From positions 3,162,001 to 3,226,000 of the forward strand of contig NZ_CP079107.1 in NCBI RefSeq assembly GCF_019285735.1: a stretch of DNA of 64,000 bases, given 5' to 3'. Made by a program: the position numbers and the translations under genes. Shown here piece by piece: positions 1 through 8,532 of the stretch. Origin of the DNA: Paeniglutamicibacter sp. Y32M11. Lineage in GTDB: Bacteria; Actinomycetota; Actinomycetes; Actinomycetales; Micrococcaceae. The notes under the pieces are model-generated. The model was not told where the DNA came from and did no database searches. It worked only from the letters and a program-made list of their open reading frames with translations. Within the stretch, counting starts at the first letter, position 1. Each line of letters starts with the position of its first letter.

Positions 1-1
1 C

Positions 2-187
2 GGTGAGGAATCAGCCCGCAACACTGTCGCTTCCTTCATCACCGCCGCTGGCATGCGTCCGATCGAGGTGGGCGGCCTGCACCACGCCCGTGAGCTCGAG
101 GGCTTCCAGCTGTTGGTCATGGCCATGCAGGTCAACCCGGCACTGCCCGACTTCAACTGGGGCACCGCGCTGAAGATTGTTGGCTAA
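2..187 (+). CDS. NADPH-dependent F420 reductase-like protein, C-terminal part
   Basis: The window opens inside a reading frame whose last 61 residues are seen; the start lies outside. The segment has the pattern ARNTV...FI.AAGMRPIEVGGL..AREL, then a closing NW...LKIVG tail. This resembles the C-terminal helical part of the NADP oxidoreductase, coenzyme F420-dependent family, where an N-terminal Rossmann domain (not visible here) binds NADPH. The family passes hydride between NADPH and F420 or a related substrate in the cytoplasm. The gene ends just before a strong hairpin terminator at 221-268. The assignment rests only on this tail, so the exact substrate is open. Confidence 0.6.
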   Translation, partial: GEESARNTVASFITAAGMRPIEVGGLHHARELEGFQLLVMAMQVNPALPDFNWGTALKIVG

Positions 188-220
188 TTTCCCCCTCCAC
201 GGAGCGAGTTAGCTCCGCCA

Positions 221-268
221 GATGGGAGCCGGAAGACCAATATGGTCTACCGGCTCTCATCTTTTTTT
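221..268 (+). terminator. Rho-independent terminator after the F420 reductase-like gene
   Basis: A 12-bp stem (221-232 with 251-262, one G-T wobble) closes a 18-base loop and is followed by a run of seven T. It lies 34 bases after the stop codon. Because the downstream gene comes from the opposite strand, it may serve both directions. Confidence 0.8.
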
Positions 269-286
269 AATCCCGAGAAAAACGAG

Positions 287-1009
287 CTAAATCAGCCCGG
301 AGGTACCCAGCCAGGTGCCAAGAGCAAAGGTGACGGCCAGTGCGGCCGCCCCACCGATCAGCACCCGCAGCGTCGGGCGCAGTATCGGCGCCCCGCCCAG
401 CTTGGCACCGAGCCCACCGGTAATACCCAAGGCCAATAGCACGGCAACAATGGTGATCGGGATCCGTAGGTCCACGGGCAGGAAGACCGCCGTGGCAAAA
501 GGTAATATCGCACCCACGGTAAAGGCCAGCGCCGAGGCCAGGGCGGCATGCCACGGGTTCAGCACCTCGTCCTCATCCAATTGAAGCTCGGCATCCAGAT
601 GAGCCTTCAGCGCATCGTGCGCCGTCAGCTCCTGGGCTACGAGACTCGCGGTGGCCGGGCTGAGTCCCTTGGCCTCGTAGAGTCCGGTGAGTTCGGCCAG
701 CTCTTCGGCCGGCATTTCCGCTAACTCACGACGTTCCTTTTCGATGAGGGCCTTTTGTGAATCCGAGGCACTGGAGACCGAGACGTACTCCCCCAGAGCC
801 ATCGAGATGGCACCGCCAATGGCTGCCGCCGCGCCCGCGGTGAGCACCGGGCCGATTGCCGGGGTGGCACTGGCAACACCAACCACCACCGCCGCGACCG
901 AGACGATGCCATCGTTGGCACCGAGGACTCCGGCCCGCAGCCAGTTCAGCCGTTCGGCCACTCCCTGGCCATGTGGTTCATCCTCGTGCGCACTTTCTAG
1001 CTCATTCAT
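287..1009 (-). CDS. VIT family (VIT1/CCC1) membrane transporter
   Basis: A 240-residue membrane protein of the VIT1/CCC1 family, which moves Fe(II) or Mn(II) across membranes in plants and yeast; bacterial members are less studied. The family hallmark LNWLRAGVLGANDGIVS is near the N-terminus, followed by two membrane segments, a charged acidic cytoplasmic stretch (KERRELAEMPAEELAEL and LDEDEV) and three more membrane segments at the C-terminus. I chose ATG 1009 because it gives the short N-terminus usual in actinobacterial homologues. A GTG at 1081 would add 24 residues of atypical sequence. It lies downstream of the GDSL hydrolase on the same strand and could be co-transcribed with it. Confidence 0.85.
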   Translation of the reverse strand: MNELESAHEDEPHGQGVAERLNWLRAGVLGANDGIVSVAAVVVGVASATPAIGPVLTAGAAAAIGGAISMALGEYVSVSSASDSQKALIEKERRELAEMPAEELAELTGLYEAKGLSPATASLVAQELTAHDALKAHLDAELQLDEDEVLNPWHAALASALAFTVGAILPFATAVFLPVDLRIPITIVAVLLALGITGGLGAKLGGAPILRPTLRVLIGGAAALAVTFALGTWLGTSGLI

Positions 1010-1091
1010 GGTCCCCAGCAAATCATCTTGTTGCTCCTCTGACCAGTACGTGCGCCTCGGTTGCGCCAGCGCGGCGGCCACCTACCGGGCC

Positions 1092-1868
1092 TCAGACCCC
1101 GGACGGCACCTGGAGCGAGGTGAAGTGCGGGTATTTGGGACTCAGGGCATCACCCGATGAGGTTCCGGTCAGTCGACGCTTCACCCAGGGCACCAGGTGT
1201 TCCTTGGCCCAGGCGGCATCCTCACGCAGCTTATTTAGGCGCGTGAGCGCGGCAGCGTCGGTGAGTACCGGCAGCGGAATTCGCGACTGGTTGCCGAGGA
1301 GCTCAAGCACTTTTGCGGCCATGAGGGTATGCCCGGCGGTGTTCATGTGCAGTCGATCGGTGGCCCAATAGCGGAGGTCAGAAAATTCACGCCAGCGCCA
1401 GTAGTCGGCGATCAGCGCGCCGGTGTCCTCGGCGATCTCACGCACCGCTTCGTTGTAGATGGCGGTACGTCCGCGGGTGGTACCGAAGATGGCCGAGTCC
1501 CCGGAGTCGAAACCGGTAAAAAGCACCAGGGTGGCCCCGCTGTCGGCCAGCTTGATGATCATCTGCCGATACCTGAGCATCAATGCGTCGATGTCCACAG
1601 CTGGGCGCAAAATGTCGTTTCCACCCACATACAGCGTGATCAGTGTCGGCTTCAGGGCCAGCGCCGCCGGTAGTTGCTCGATGATCACCTGGTTAATTTT
1701 TTTGCCGCGGATGGCCAGATTGGCGTAACCCCAGCTCGGATCCGCACACAACACCTCGGCGACCCGATCGGCCCAACCGCGCACCTGGTTCGGACGTTGC
1801 GGTTCCACGTCACCCATGCCCTCGGTGAAGGAGTCGCCCAATGCCAAATATCGATTCGTAAATTCCAC
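1092..1868 (-). CDS. SGNH/GDSL hydrolase
   Basis: A 258-residue cytoplasmic esterase/lipase-like protein of the SGNH superfamily; no signal peptide is seen. Block I GDSF contains the nucleophile Ser13, GGND is at 82-85, and the Asp-x-x-His pair (DRLH, Asp171 and His174) completes the triad. The start is GTG at 1868, which places the GDSF block at the usual distance from the N-terminus. The last 50 residues are a polar extension after the catalytic core. The substrate cannot be told from sequence; homologues act on acyl or acetyl esters. The VIT gene follows on the same strand. Confidence 0.88.
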   Translation of the reverse strand: MEFTNRYLALGDSFTEGMGDVEPQRPNQVRGWADRVAEVLCADPSWGYANLAIRGKKINQVIIEQLPAALALKPTLITLYVGGNDILRPAVDIDALMLRYRQMIIKLADSGATLVLFTGFDSGDSAIFGTTRGRTAIYNEAVREIAEDTGALIADYWRWREFSDLRYWATDRLHMNTAGHTLMAAKVLELLGNQSRIPLPVLTDAAALTRLNKLREDAAWAKEHLVPWVKRRLTGTSSGDALSPKYPHFTSLQVPSGV

Positions 1869-2089
1869 GGCTCTAGCCTAGCCCCGCAGTCCGCCGCGAT
1901 CGGAAACGGCCGCCCGGGTGGGAGGACTCCCGCGCACCCTCAGCCGGGTCTTGGCCGAGTTGTTGACGATGTGTTGTTAGCCAAGACTTGGGCGGATGGC
2001 GCATGAGCGTCCGATTAAGCCAAATTGCCGACCACAACATACAGTGGGGAGCGACTTTTACACGCGATAGAAAAGCAGGGGGTGCTGCC

Positions 2090-2689
2090 ATGCCGGAACG
2101 GCACGCACGCATGCTCCGTGCCGCCGTGGTGAGCCTGGTCGTGCTGCTACTTTCCGCCGGCGCGCACCTGGGCGGCGGCGGCAACCTGCCGCACCCCGGT
2201 GTCCTGCTCGGGCTCGGCGCCCTGACCATGCTCTCGGTGACGGTCCTCGCCAAACGGCGGCTCAGGCTTCCGGCCCTGCTGACGGTCTTGGGTGGCGGGC
2301 AATTCGCACTCCACCATGCCTTTGGCCTGCTGAGCAGCACGGCCACCACCATGGTGTGCCATCCGGATGCCACGCACAGTGGACATTCCGCGGCGCTGAG
2401 TTGTGCGCTCGGGTCGACCGAAATTCAATCCCACGCCCACGCCGGCGAAATCAACATCGCCATGTTCGCGGCCCACGTCATTGCCACCCTGGCTGCCGCG
2501 ATGCTGATTGCCCGTGGTGAAGAAGCGCTGGGCGCGGTAGCCCGTTGGCTGCGCCCCCTGTTCACGGTGTTGCAGCCCTCCCCCATCGATCCACCGGCTC
2601 GCCTCGCTCCGGTGCTCACCGTGCCCCGCCTGCATGCGGTGGCTTTCCTGATCTCTCCGCCTTTGCGCGGACCACCTGCCTTTCGCTGA
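2090..2689 (+). CDS. His-rich membrane protein upstream of ycnI and copC
   Basis: A 199-residue membrane protein without a family I can name. It has four or five hydrophobic segments (about residues 8-22, 29-44, 52-72 and 118-136) and a small loop with clustered histidines and one cysteine (CHPDATHSGHS, then HAHAGE). The ATG at 2090 is preceded by an AGGGGG ribosome-binding site; a longer frame back to 1988 has none. It lies 62 bases before ycnI and in the same direction as ycnI and copC. A role in copper handling is inferred from that context and from the His-rich loop. Confidence 0.7.
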   Translation: MPERHARMLRAAVVSLVVLLLSAGAHLGGGGNLPHPGVLLGLGALTMLSVTVLAKRRLRLPALLTVLGGGQFALHHAFGLLSSTATTMVCHPDATHSGHSAALSCALGSTEIQSHAHAGEINIAMFAAHVIATLAAAMLIARGEEALGAVARWLRPLFTVLQPSPIDPPARLAPVLTVPRLHAVAFLISPPLRGPPAFR

Positions 2690-2751
2690 TTCCGACTTCT
2701 TCCCATATTTCGTGCCCGCCCCATGGGGTCGTGCACAGCGAAAGGCATGCC

Positions 2752-3441
2752 ATGAAACTCCGTCGTACCCTCTTTGTGTCCGCAGCAACCGCCGGTCTGA
2801 TGGCCGTTGGCTTGGCTTCGGCCAGCGCCCACGTCACCGTCACCCCCGATACCACCGATGCCGGCGCATATTCCGTGTTGACCTTCGCGGCCTCACACGG
2901 CTGCGAAGGCTCACCCACCTCCAGTTTCACCATCTCGATCCCCGAGTCCATCAGCGACGCCAAACCCACCATCTATCCCGGCTGGGACGTGAAAAAGGTC
3001 GAGGAAAAGTTGAGCGAACCCATGACCACCGCCGATGGGTCCACCGTGACCAAGCACATTGGCAAGATCATCTACACGGCCACAACACCGTTGGAAGACG
3101 GTTACCGGATGGCCTTTGAGGTCCAGGTCAAGAATCCCGATTCCTCGGGTGAAATCCTGGCCTTCCCCACGCTGCAGAGCTGTGTGAAGGGCCAGACCGA
3201 TTGGTCCCAGCTGCCGGCCGAAGGTGCTGACCCGCACGAGCTTGAGGCGCCCGCCCCGAGCTACACGCTGACGGCTGCCAGCGCTCAGGCAGAGCATCAC
3301 GGAGCCGGAGCGCCGTTGGTGCCGGCGTCGGAGAATACTGCCTCCCCGGTTCCCGGTTACCTGGGTCTGGGCGCCGGAGTCTTGGGATTGCTGACCGGTG
3401 GCGTGGCTCTGAGCCGCACCCGCAAAAACGCGGGCAAGTAA
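2752..3441 (+). CDS. ycnI: YcnI-like DUF1775 copper-binding protein
   Basis: A 229-residue exported, membrane-anchored protein. The signal peptide (MKLRRTLFVSAATAGLM...ASA) is followed at residue 27 by the histidine that starts the mature domain (HVTVTP), which in YcnI proteins is part of the copper site. The YcnI/DUF1775 domain spans about 27-165, a Pro/Ala-rich linker follows, and a C-terminal membrane segment (about 203-222) ends in RTRKNAGK. YcnI is known as a copper chaperone outside the membrane, working with CopC/CopD-type proteins. The ATG at 2752 has AAAGG upstream. copC begins 3 bases after the stop, so the two are almost certainly one transcript. Confidence 0.9.
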   Translation: MKLRRTLFVSAATAGLMAVGLASASAHVTVTPDTTDAGAYSVLTFAASHGCEGSPTSSFTISIPESISDAKPTIYPGWDVKKVEEKLSEPMTTADGSTVTKHIGKIIYTATTPLEDGYRMAFEVQVKNPDSSGEILAFPTLQSCVKGQTDWSQLPAEGADPHELEAPAPSYTLTAASAQAEHHGAGAPLVPASENTASPVPGYLGLGAGVLGLLTGGVALSRTRKNAGK

Positions 3442-3444
3442 CCC

Positions 3445-4053
3445 ATGATGATGGATTCCCCCGAGCTGCGGCGATTCGGTCTCCTGCGTGCGGTGCGTCG
3501 ATCACTCGCCGTAACGCTCACCCTGGGGTTAACTCTGTTGCTTCCGGTATCGGCTGCCTCGGCACACGATGTCCTCACGGGAACGGTTCCTTCGAACGGG
3601 CAAACGGTGAAGGTGCTCCCGAAAGCCATTGAGCTGTCCTTTAACAACATGCCGCTGGCCATCGGGACCGAGGTGGCCATCGAGGATACCGCGGGAAAGA
3701 ACTGGGCCTCCGGCGAGGTCAAGATCGTGGACAACGTCGTTAGCCAACCGCTGCTCCCCGCAACACCCGGTGGGAAGTACACGGTGAACTGGCGGGTGGT
3801 GTCCTCCGATGGACATCCGATCGAGGGCACCTTTGTCTTCATCGCGGCGGCCGGCGGTGCCGGGGCTACGTCGGCCCTGACACCGGCGTCGGAACCGGCA
3901 GCGGATTCCGTTGCTGAGCCGCAAGCGCCAGCATCCGGTGCCTTCCCCGTGAGCCCGCTCATCGGATCGTTCGTGGTGCTGCTGGCTCTGGTGCTGGCAC
4001 TGATCGTGGTGCGGTATCTGCGACGGCGAAAGCAGAGTCACGGTTCCGAGTGA
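3445..4053 (+). CDS. CopC-domain copper-binding protein
   Basis: A 202-residue exported protein. The signal peptide ends at ASA-H41, giving a mature N-terminal histidine as in CopC. His41, Asp122 and His124 (SSDGH) match the Cu(II) ligand pattern of CopC. The CopC beta-sandwich covers about 41-135, then an Ala/Pro-rich linker, then one membrane helix (about 167-186) and a basic tail. Methionines for a separate Cu(I) site are few. There is no CopD-like multi-pass domain, neither fused as in YcnJ nor next to it, so copper delivery into the cell may involve the upstream membrane protein or a partner elsewhere. The first ATG of a triple ATG is used. Confidence 0.88.
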   Translation: MMMDSPELRRFGLLRAVRRSLAVTLTLGLTLLLPVSAASAHDVLTGTVPSNGQTVKVLPKAIELSFNNMPLAIGTEVAIEDTAGKNWASGEVKIVDNVVSQPLLPATPGGKYTVNWRVVSSDGHPIEGTFVFIAAAGGAGATSALTPASEPAADSVAEPQAPASGAFPVSPLIGSFVVLLALVLALIVVRYLRRRKQSHGSE

Positions 4054-4064
4054 TGTGAGGAACC

Positions 4065-4112
4065 GATAAGGGGAAGAATCAGCCGTTGCACGGTTGGTTC
4101 TTCCCCTTATTC
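4065..4112. terminator. Bidirectional terminator between copC and the serine hydrolase
   Basis: A 14-bp stem (4065-4078 with 4098-4112, GATAAGGGGAAGAA against TTCTTCCCCTTAT) sits between two convergent genes. T-rich bases flank the right arm and A-rich bases the left, so it can work for both strands. Confidence 0.65.
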
Positions 4113-4161
4113 ATTCCACCGATTCCGCCGTGGATCCAGGCCACCACGGCGGTGTGGCGTT

Positions 4162-5334
4162 TTAGCCGCCGAGCAGCACCTGACGGGTCAGGACGCTCAG
4201 GCGTCCGCCGCGCGATCCGGTGCCGTTGGGCTCGCCGCGCGCCGGAATATAACCGAATGCCAGCCCGTAGGCCGGGTCGGCATAGGACAGCGAGCCGTTG
4301 GCGCCGTCGTGGCCGAAGGCCCAGGCGGAGCCAAAGTCGTTAACCGGATGGGCCTTCATGAAGCCAATGCCAAAGGCTCCCGGGGCCGACCTGGCCCGAT
4401 CAATGCCATAAACCTGATCCTGCGAGACGGCGGTGATGGTCGCCGGTGTCAGGAACGGTGCATGTTCGTCCCCCGCCTCATCAACAAAACCTGTGGTTGC
4501 TGCCGCGTAGAGCCGCGCCAACCCCTGGGCATTGGCCACCCCACCAATGGCTGCGAGTCCGGCCTCACGGATGGCGCGGACGTTTGGCACCTCGAGGATT
4601 TCAAAACTCGGACCCTGCGGTCCATCAAAGCCACCGGTGGAATTCAGCGCCAGGCCCAGCGGTGAATAGGGGTCAATGAAGGGTGCCGGTTCTCCGCCTT
4701 CCGGAAGCAATACCGGAACGAAGCGCGGCTCCAGGGCCTCGGGCAGCCCCAAATAGAAGTTGATGTCGTGCGGGGCACGGATACGGCGCTCGAAGATGCT
4801 CTGCAGCGACTCCCCGGCCGCGCGACGGGCCAGTTCTTCCATGAAGACACCCATGGTTAGCGCGTGATACGAGTACGTTCCCGGGGCCGACCAGAGTGGG
4901 GTGGTAGCGGCAAGAATGCTCGCGGCCAGACGCGAATCAATCAGTTCTTCCTGGGTGAATCCGCCGTTAACGCCGGGCAGTCCGCCCTGGTGGCTCAGCA
5001 GCTGAGCCACGGTCATGCTTTCCTTGCCTCCGGCGGCAAATTCGGGCCAGTACAGGGCCACCGGCGCGGCCAGGTCAAGGATTCCTTCCTGGACCAGCAG
5101 TGCCATGACCATGGCTCCCGCTCCCTTGGAGCAGGAGAACACACCGGTCATCGACTCGGGGGTGGAATCCTGACCCACCACCGAATCAAGCACTAGGGCT
5201 CCGCCCTGGTAGATGGCCAGCTGTCCCGAATAGCTCGGGTCCTCGGCGGCGAAGGATTCCATCAGCTCGGCCACGGGGGCAAAGCGCTGATCAATGACGT
5301 GGGTTTTTTTCATCTGCGTGCTCACGTGTTCCAC
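4162..5334 (-). CDS. Serine hydrolase, beta-lactamase/EstB family
   Basis: A 390-residue protein of the class C beta-lactamase-like (EstB, family VIII esterase) group. The SxxK motif is Ser67-Cys-Ser-Lys70; the catalytic tyrosine is probably Tyr156 in YSYHALTMG; a GHDG motif near the C-terminus takes the place of the KTG box. No signal peptide is present, so it is likely cytoplasmic and an esterase or peptidase rather than a resistance enzyme. The first start is GTG 5334; GTG 5325 and ATG 5313 are alternatives, and none has a strong ribosome-binding site. It lies just downstream of the RNase H gene on the same strand. Confidence 0.88.
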   Translation of the reverse strand: MEHVSTQMKKTHVIDQRFAPVAELMESFAAEDPSYSGQLAIYQGGALVLDSVVGQDSTPESMTGVFSCSKGAGAMVMALLVQEGILDLAAPVALYWPEFAAGGKESMTVAQLLSHQGGLPGVNGGFTQEELIDSRLAASILAATTPLWSAPGTYSYHALTMGVFMEELARRAAGESLQSIFERRIRAPHDINFYLGLPEALEPRFVPVLLPEGGEPAPFIDPYSPLGLALNSTGGFDGPQGPSFEILEVPNVRAIREAGLAAIGGVANAQGLARLYAAATTGFVDEAGDEHAPFLTPATITAVSQDQVYGIDRARSAPGAFGIGFMKAHPVNDFGSAWAFGHDGANGSLSYADPAYGLAFGYIPARGEPNGTGSRGGRLSVLTRQVLLGG

Positions 5335-5361
5335 ATTACAGATTGATGGGCGGCGCTGCGC

Positions 5362-6327
5362 TTAGTTCGCCAGTGTTTCCTGACGGTAGCGCAACAACCA
5401 GCTCTCCCCCACCCGCTGCCAGAAGGAGGAACACAGGACGGCACGCTCGCCGGCGAGCAAACGGTAGGCCAATTGAATCTGGTCTTCGCCCCACGGGGTC
5501 GCGGCCAAGACTTGCAGTGGGCCGCCGGCGGGAAGTGCGTGGCCACCGTCAAAGGCTGCAATGATGGAAGATCTATCGGTCAGCGATCCGTCCCGGCTGA
5601 TCTCCTGAAATTCTGGGTGCAGGAACGCCAAAACCTCACCCAGATCTCCGCGCACCGTCGGGGACTGCAACTCGGTTTCCAGCTCGAAGACCATCTGCAC
5701 CGCGGCCGTCGTGCTCGCCGCCGGATCGGTGGCGCGTTTGGCGCTGGCCGCCGGTGCCGGGGCGACGGGCAAAGCAGCAGCCGGGGCTCCTGCCTCCGTT
5801 CCCGGGGCGATTGGCGGTTCGGGCTCGGGGGTGATTGCGGTGCCGCCCGCAGTGCTTGCTGCGCCCTCTAGCCCGGGGCCGGAGTTCGGTTCCTTACCGG
5901 CTTGGTAGGCGGTGGCTGCATCGCGTGCCCGTACATCGGCGGCCTCGTTCAGCTCGTGTCCGGCATGGCCCTTGACCCATTCAAAGGTGTACTTGCGTCC
6001 CTTGATGGCCTCGTCGATTTCCTTGAGCAGCTCCAGATTCAGCACCGGCTTACCGTCGGATTTTTTCCAGCCCTTTTTCTTCCAACCCGGCATCCACTTG
6101 GTGACGGAGTTGATCACGTATTGCGAGTCGCAGAGGATGTGCAGATCCTCGTCGGGCAGGTGCGCGGTGGAGCGGAAGAGATCAAGAACGGCCATGAGCT
6201 CGCCCATATTGTTGGTGCCGTGTGCCCAACCACCGGAGCGCCAATGCGCATCGTCGATGTACCACGCCCATCCGGCGGGTCCTGGGTTTCCGAGTGCTGA
6301 TCCGTCTGCGGCTGCGGTGATCGTCAT
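5362..6327 (-). CDS. rnhA: Ribonuclease HI fused to a DUF4440/SnoaL-like domain
   Basis: A 321-residue two-domain protein. Residues 1-140 are a full RNase HI, which cuts RNA in RNA-DNA hybrids: Asp8, Glu43, Asp67 and Asp131 form the metal-binding carboxylates, and His124 lies in GHAGHELNEAAD. A low-complexity Ala/Pro/Glu linker covers about 141-205. The C-terminal 115 residues (from VFELETELQSP) look like a DUF4440/SnoaL NTF2-like fold, with LHPEFQEISRDG and a closing FWQRVGESWLLRYRQE, the pattern seen in stand-alone stress-related DUF4440 proteins. Typical bacterial RNase HI ends after about 155 residues, so this is a fusion. No active-site role for the second domain can be read from the sequence. 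Confidence 0.9.
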   Translation of the reverse strand: MTITAAADGSALGNPGPAGWAWYIDDAHWRSGGWAHGTNNMGELMAVLDLFRSTAHLPDEDLHILCDSQYVINSVTKWMPGWKKKGWKKSDGKPVLNLELLKEIDEAIKGRKYTFEWVKGHAGHELNEAADVRARDAATAYQAGKEPNSGPGLEGAASTAGGTAITPEPEPPIAPGTEAGAPAAALPVAPAPAASAKRATDPAASTTAAVQMVFELETELQSPTVRGDLGEVLAFLHPEFQEISRDGSLTDRSSIIAAFDGGHALPAGGPLQVLAATPWGEDQIQLAYRLLAGERAVLCSSFWQRVGESWLLRYRQETLAN

Positions 6328-6395
6328 ATATCAATCCTGCCACGGCCCCACCGACGCTTTCGCCTTCACCTCCCGCCCCGGCACAAACACCGGCA

Positions 6396-6437
6396 CAAAA
6401 CGAAACACCCCACCGGAGTGACCGGCAGGGTGTTTCG
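6396..6437 (-). terminator. Terminator after the flotillin gene
   Basis: A perfect 10-bp stem, CGAAACACCC (6401-6410) with GGGTGTTTCG (6428-6437), lies 33 bases after the flotillin stop. Read on the minus strand the stem is followed by TTTTG. Confidence 0.7.
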
Positions 6438-6469
6438 GTTGAGCTGCTGTCTCTTAGGACAGCTGGGTA

Positions 6470-8053
6470 CTAGTACAGCTCGGCTACCGCTTCATCCTGT
6501 GCCACGGTTGCTGCCGGAGCCTTGGTGGCCGGAGCTTGGGCCTCGCTCGGAGTCTGCGTGGTCCCGTTGCTTCCCAGTAGACCGGAGAGCATGGCCGCGA
6601 GGTCAATCTCGGTACTGCCCTTGATCATGGCCAGTCCCTCGGTGACGATGCGGTTGGCCTGCTTGACGGCATCCGAGGCACCATCGGAGCTGATCACCGT
6701 GTAGTTGTCGATGCCGGCGACGGCATCGGAGCTCGCCTTGACGATCTCCGGCAGCGCGTTGATTGCCAGGAACGCCAGCGAGGACTGGGTGTGACCGGTC
6801 AGGGCCACGGCCTTGGCGTCTTCGGCCTTGGCGGTGGCTTCACCGATGGCGGCGATCGCTGCGCCCTCGGCTTCACCACGCACCCGGACGGCGTCGGCTT
6901 CGGCCTTGGCCTTCAGCTCGATGGCCGAGGCCTGACCCTGGGCCTGGAAGACCTCGGCGTTCTTGGAGGCCTCCGCCTCAACGGTCTTAGCCGCTGCTCG
7001 GGCTTCCGCGTCGGCGATCGACGCCTTCTTGGAACCCTCTGCTTCAATGGTCTTGGAGTTGGCTCGCGCGGTGGCGCTGAAGACGTCTGCATCGCGCTTG
7101 GCCTCGGCGTCGGTACGCATCTTGTAGGCCTGAGCATCGGCGGGCTTGTGGACCTCGATGTCCAGGCGTTCCTGCTCCACCAGTGCCTGCTCGGTCAGTG
7201 CCTTGCGTTCCAGGGCGGCAACCGTGACATCCTGCTCTGCCTTGGCGATGCCCTTGGCGGCATCGGCGATGGCCTCGGCGCGGTCCTGCTCGGCCTTAAA
7301 CTCGGACTTTTTGATGGCGAGGTCACGCATCAGGGCGGCGGTGGCGCCTTCCTGCTCGATGCGCGCGGCTTCCGATTCTTGGAAGGCCTTGGAGGTGGCC
7401 ACGCGGGCTTCACGCTTGGCTCGTTCCAGACCCGGCTTGCCGACTTCCTCGAGGTAGTCGATGGTCGTGGGCATATTGTCCGGGCCGATGACGGTGCGCG
7501 ATGGGGTGCTGACCGAGGAGATGTTGAACGCGTCAATCTGAATGCCCTGCTCGGCGAACTGGGTGACCGCCGATTCTAGGGACTGATCCTGGAATTCCTT
7601 GCGGTTGTTATTCGCATCCTCCACCGACATCGCCGATACGATGCCACGGAGCACGCCTTCGGCGGACTTGGTCACCGAGGCGTTGAGGTCTTCCTTGGAG
7701 TGTGTGAGGAAACGCTGGACGGCCTTGCTCATGCCCTCCACCGAGTCATCAAACTTGAAGTTCAGGCTGGCCGTTACCGAGGTGGTGATGAAGTTCTTAT
7801 CCACGCCTTCCACGGCAAGTTCCACCTGGCGCTGTTCCAGGGACATCACAAACTTCTGGTGGATGATCGGCAGGAAGAGCACAATGCCCTTGGTGAAGAT
7901 CTGGACCTGACCCTTGGCGCCCTTACCGGCTCGGATCACGGCCTGGTTGGGTGCAACGGTGACCAGTCGTGTGGTGGCGTACCAGACGAGGGCAACGAGG
8001 ACGGCGATGATCGCGACGATGGCGATCACGGTTCCGTTGATGGGAGAGTCCAT
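6470..8053 (-). CDS. Flotillin/SPFH-domain membrane scaffold protein
   Basis: A 527-residue flotillin (FloT/YuaG type). One N-terminal membrane helix (about 8-26) is followed by the SPFH/PHB domain (about 30-210), then a long Ala/Glu/Lys-rich coiled coil (about 215-430) with repeated EAEAxKxA-like units, and a C-terminal tail with an Ala/Pro-rich end. Flotillins form membrane microdomain scaffolds that affect fluidity and the activity of membrane complexes. The ATG at 8053 begins 2 bases after the stop of the NfeD-like gene, as in the B. subtilis yuaFG order. Together they form a two-gene operon. Confidence 0.92.
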   Translation of the reverse strand: MDSPINGTVIAIVAIIAVLVALVWYATTRLVTVAPNQAVIRAGKGAKGQVQIFTKGIVLFLPIIHQKFVMSLEQRQVELAVEGVDKNFITTSVTASLNFKFDDSVEGMSKAVQRFLTHSKEDLNASVTKSAEGVLRGIVSAMSVEDANNNRKEFQDQSLESAVTQFAEQGIQIDAFNISSVSTPSRTVIGPDNMPTTIDYLEEVGKPGLERAKREARVATSKAFQESEAARIEQEGATAALMRDLAIKKSEFKAEQDRAEAIADAAKGIAKAEQDVTVAALERKALTEQALVEQERLDIEVHKPADAQAYKMRTDAEAKRDADVFSATARANSKTIEAEGSKKASIADAEARAAAKTVEAEASKNAEVFQAQGQASAIELKAKAEADAVRVRGEAEGAAIAAIGEATAKAEDAKAVALTGHTQSSLAFLAINALPEIVKASSDAVAGIDNYTVISSDGASDAVKQANRIVTEGLAMIKGSTEIDLAAMLSGLLGSNGTTQTPSEAQAPATKAPAATVAQDEAVAELY

Positions 8054-8055
8054 GG

Positions 8056-8532
8056 TTAATATCCGTTCAGTTCGGAGGTGGATGCGACCCTGATGCGGTC
8101 TTCAACAATTGCCACAACGACAATTGGGGTGCCCTGCTTGATGGGGCTGGATGAAAATACGAGGCGCTGATTGATCTCATCGGGGTGCTCCAGCTGAACT
8201 TTCCCGACGTTCTCGTTAATGTCTGTGGTGGCCACGCCGAGAAGTCCGATGACTTCGTGCGGCTGGACGTTGGAGATGCGGGCCATCTTGCGGGCCAGGA
8301 ACGCGACGCCGACAATGCCGATGATTCCTACCAGTGCTCCGGCGGCGTAGGCCAGAAAGAGTGGACCGTCATTGAGCAACACAATCGCGCCCGCGGCGCC
8401 AAATAGCGTGGCTGCCGCACCGACGGCAGTGGTGGAGATGATTCCGTCGAAAAAATCGACAATCTCTCCCAAGGTCATGGACACGACGAGGAGCAGGAGG
8501 CCGATGCCTCCGATCACTGCGAATGTCAGCAT
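8056..8532 (-). CDS. NfeD-like membrane protein (flotillin partner)
   Basis: A 158-residue protein with three to four membrane segments in the first 100 residues and a C-terminal small beta-barrel (OB-like) domain of about 50 residues (GVATTDINENVGKVQ ... IVEDRIRVASTSE). This is the NfeD/YuaF arrangement without the ClpP-like protease half. NfeD proteins are paired genetically with SPFH proteins and are thought to assist them in the membrane. ATG 8532 is chosen because it begins directly at the first membrane helix and has GAAAG upstream; 15 extra residues from 8577 would be unusual. Confidence 0.85.
   Translation of the reverse strand: MLTFAVIGGIGLLLLVVSMTLGEIVDFFDGIISTTAVGAAATLFGAAGAIVLLNDGPLFLAYAAGALVGIIGIVGVAFLARKMARISNVQPHEVIGLLGVATTDINENVGKVQLEHPDEINQRLVFSSSPIKQGTPIVVVAIVEDRIRVASTSELNGY

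Noticed and set aside
6791-7579. 262-residue plus-strand frame rich in Gly, Leu and Asp
   Set aside because: It is antisense to the coiled-coil part of flotillin, where repetitive Ala/Glu codons create an open opposite frame.
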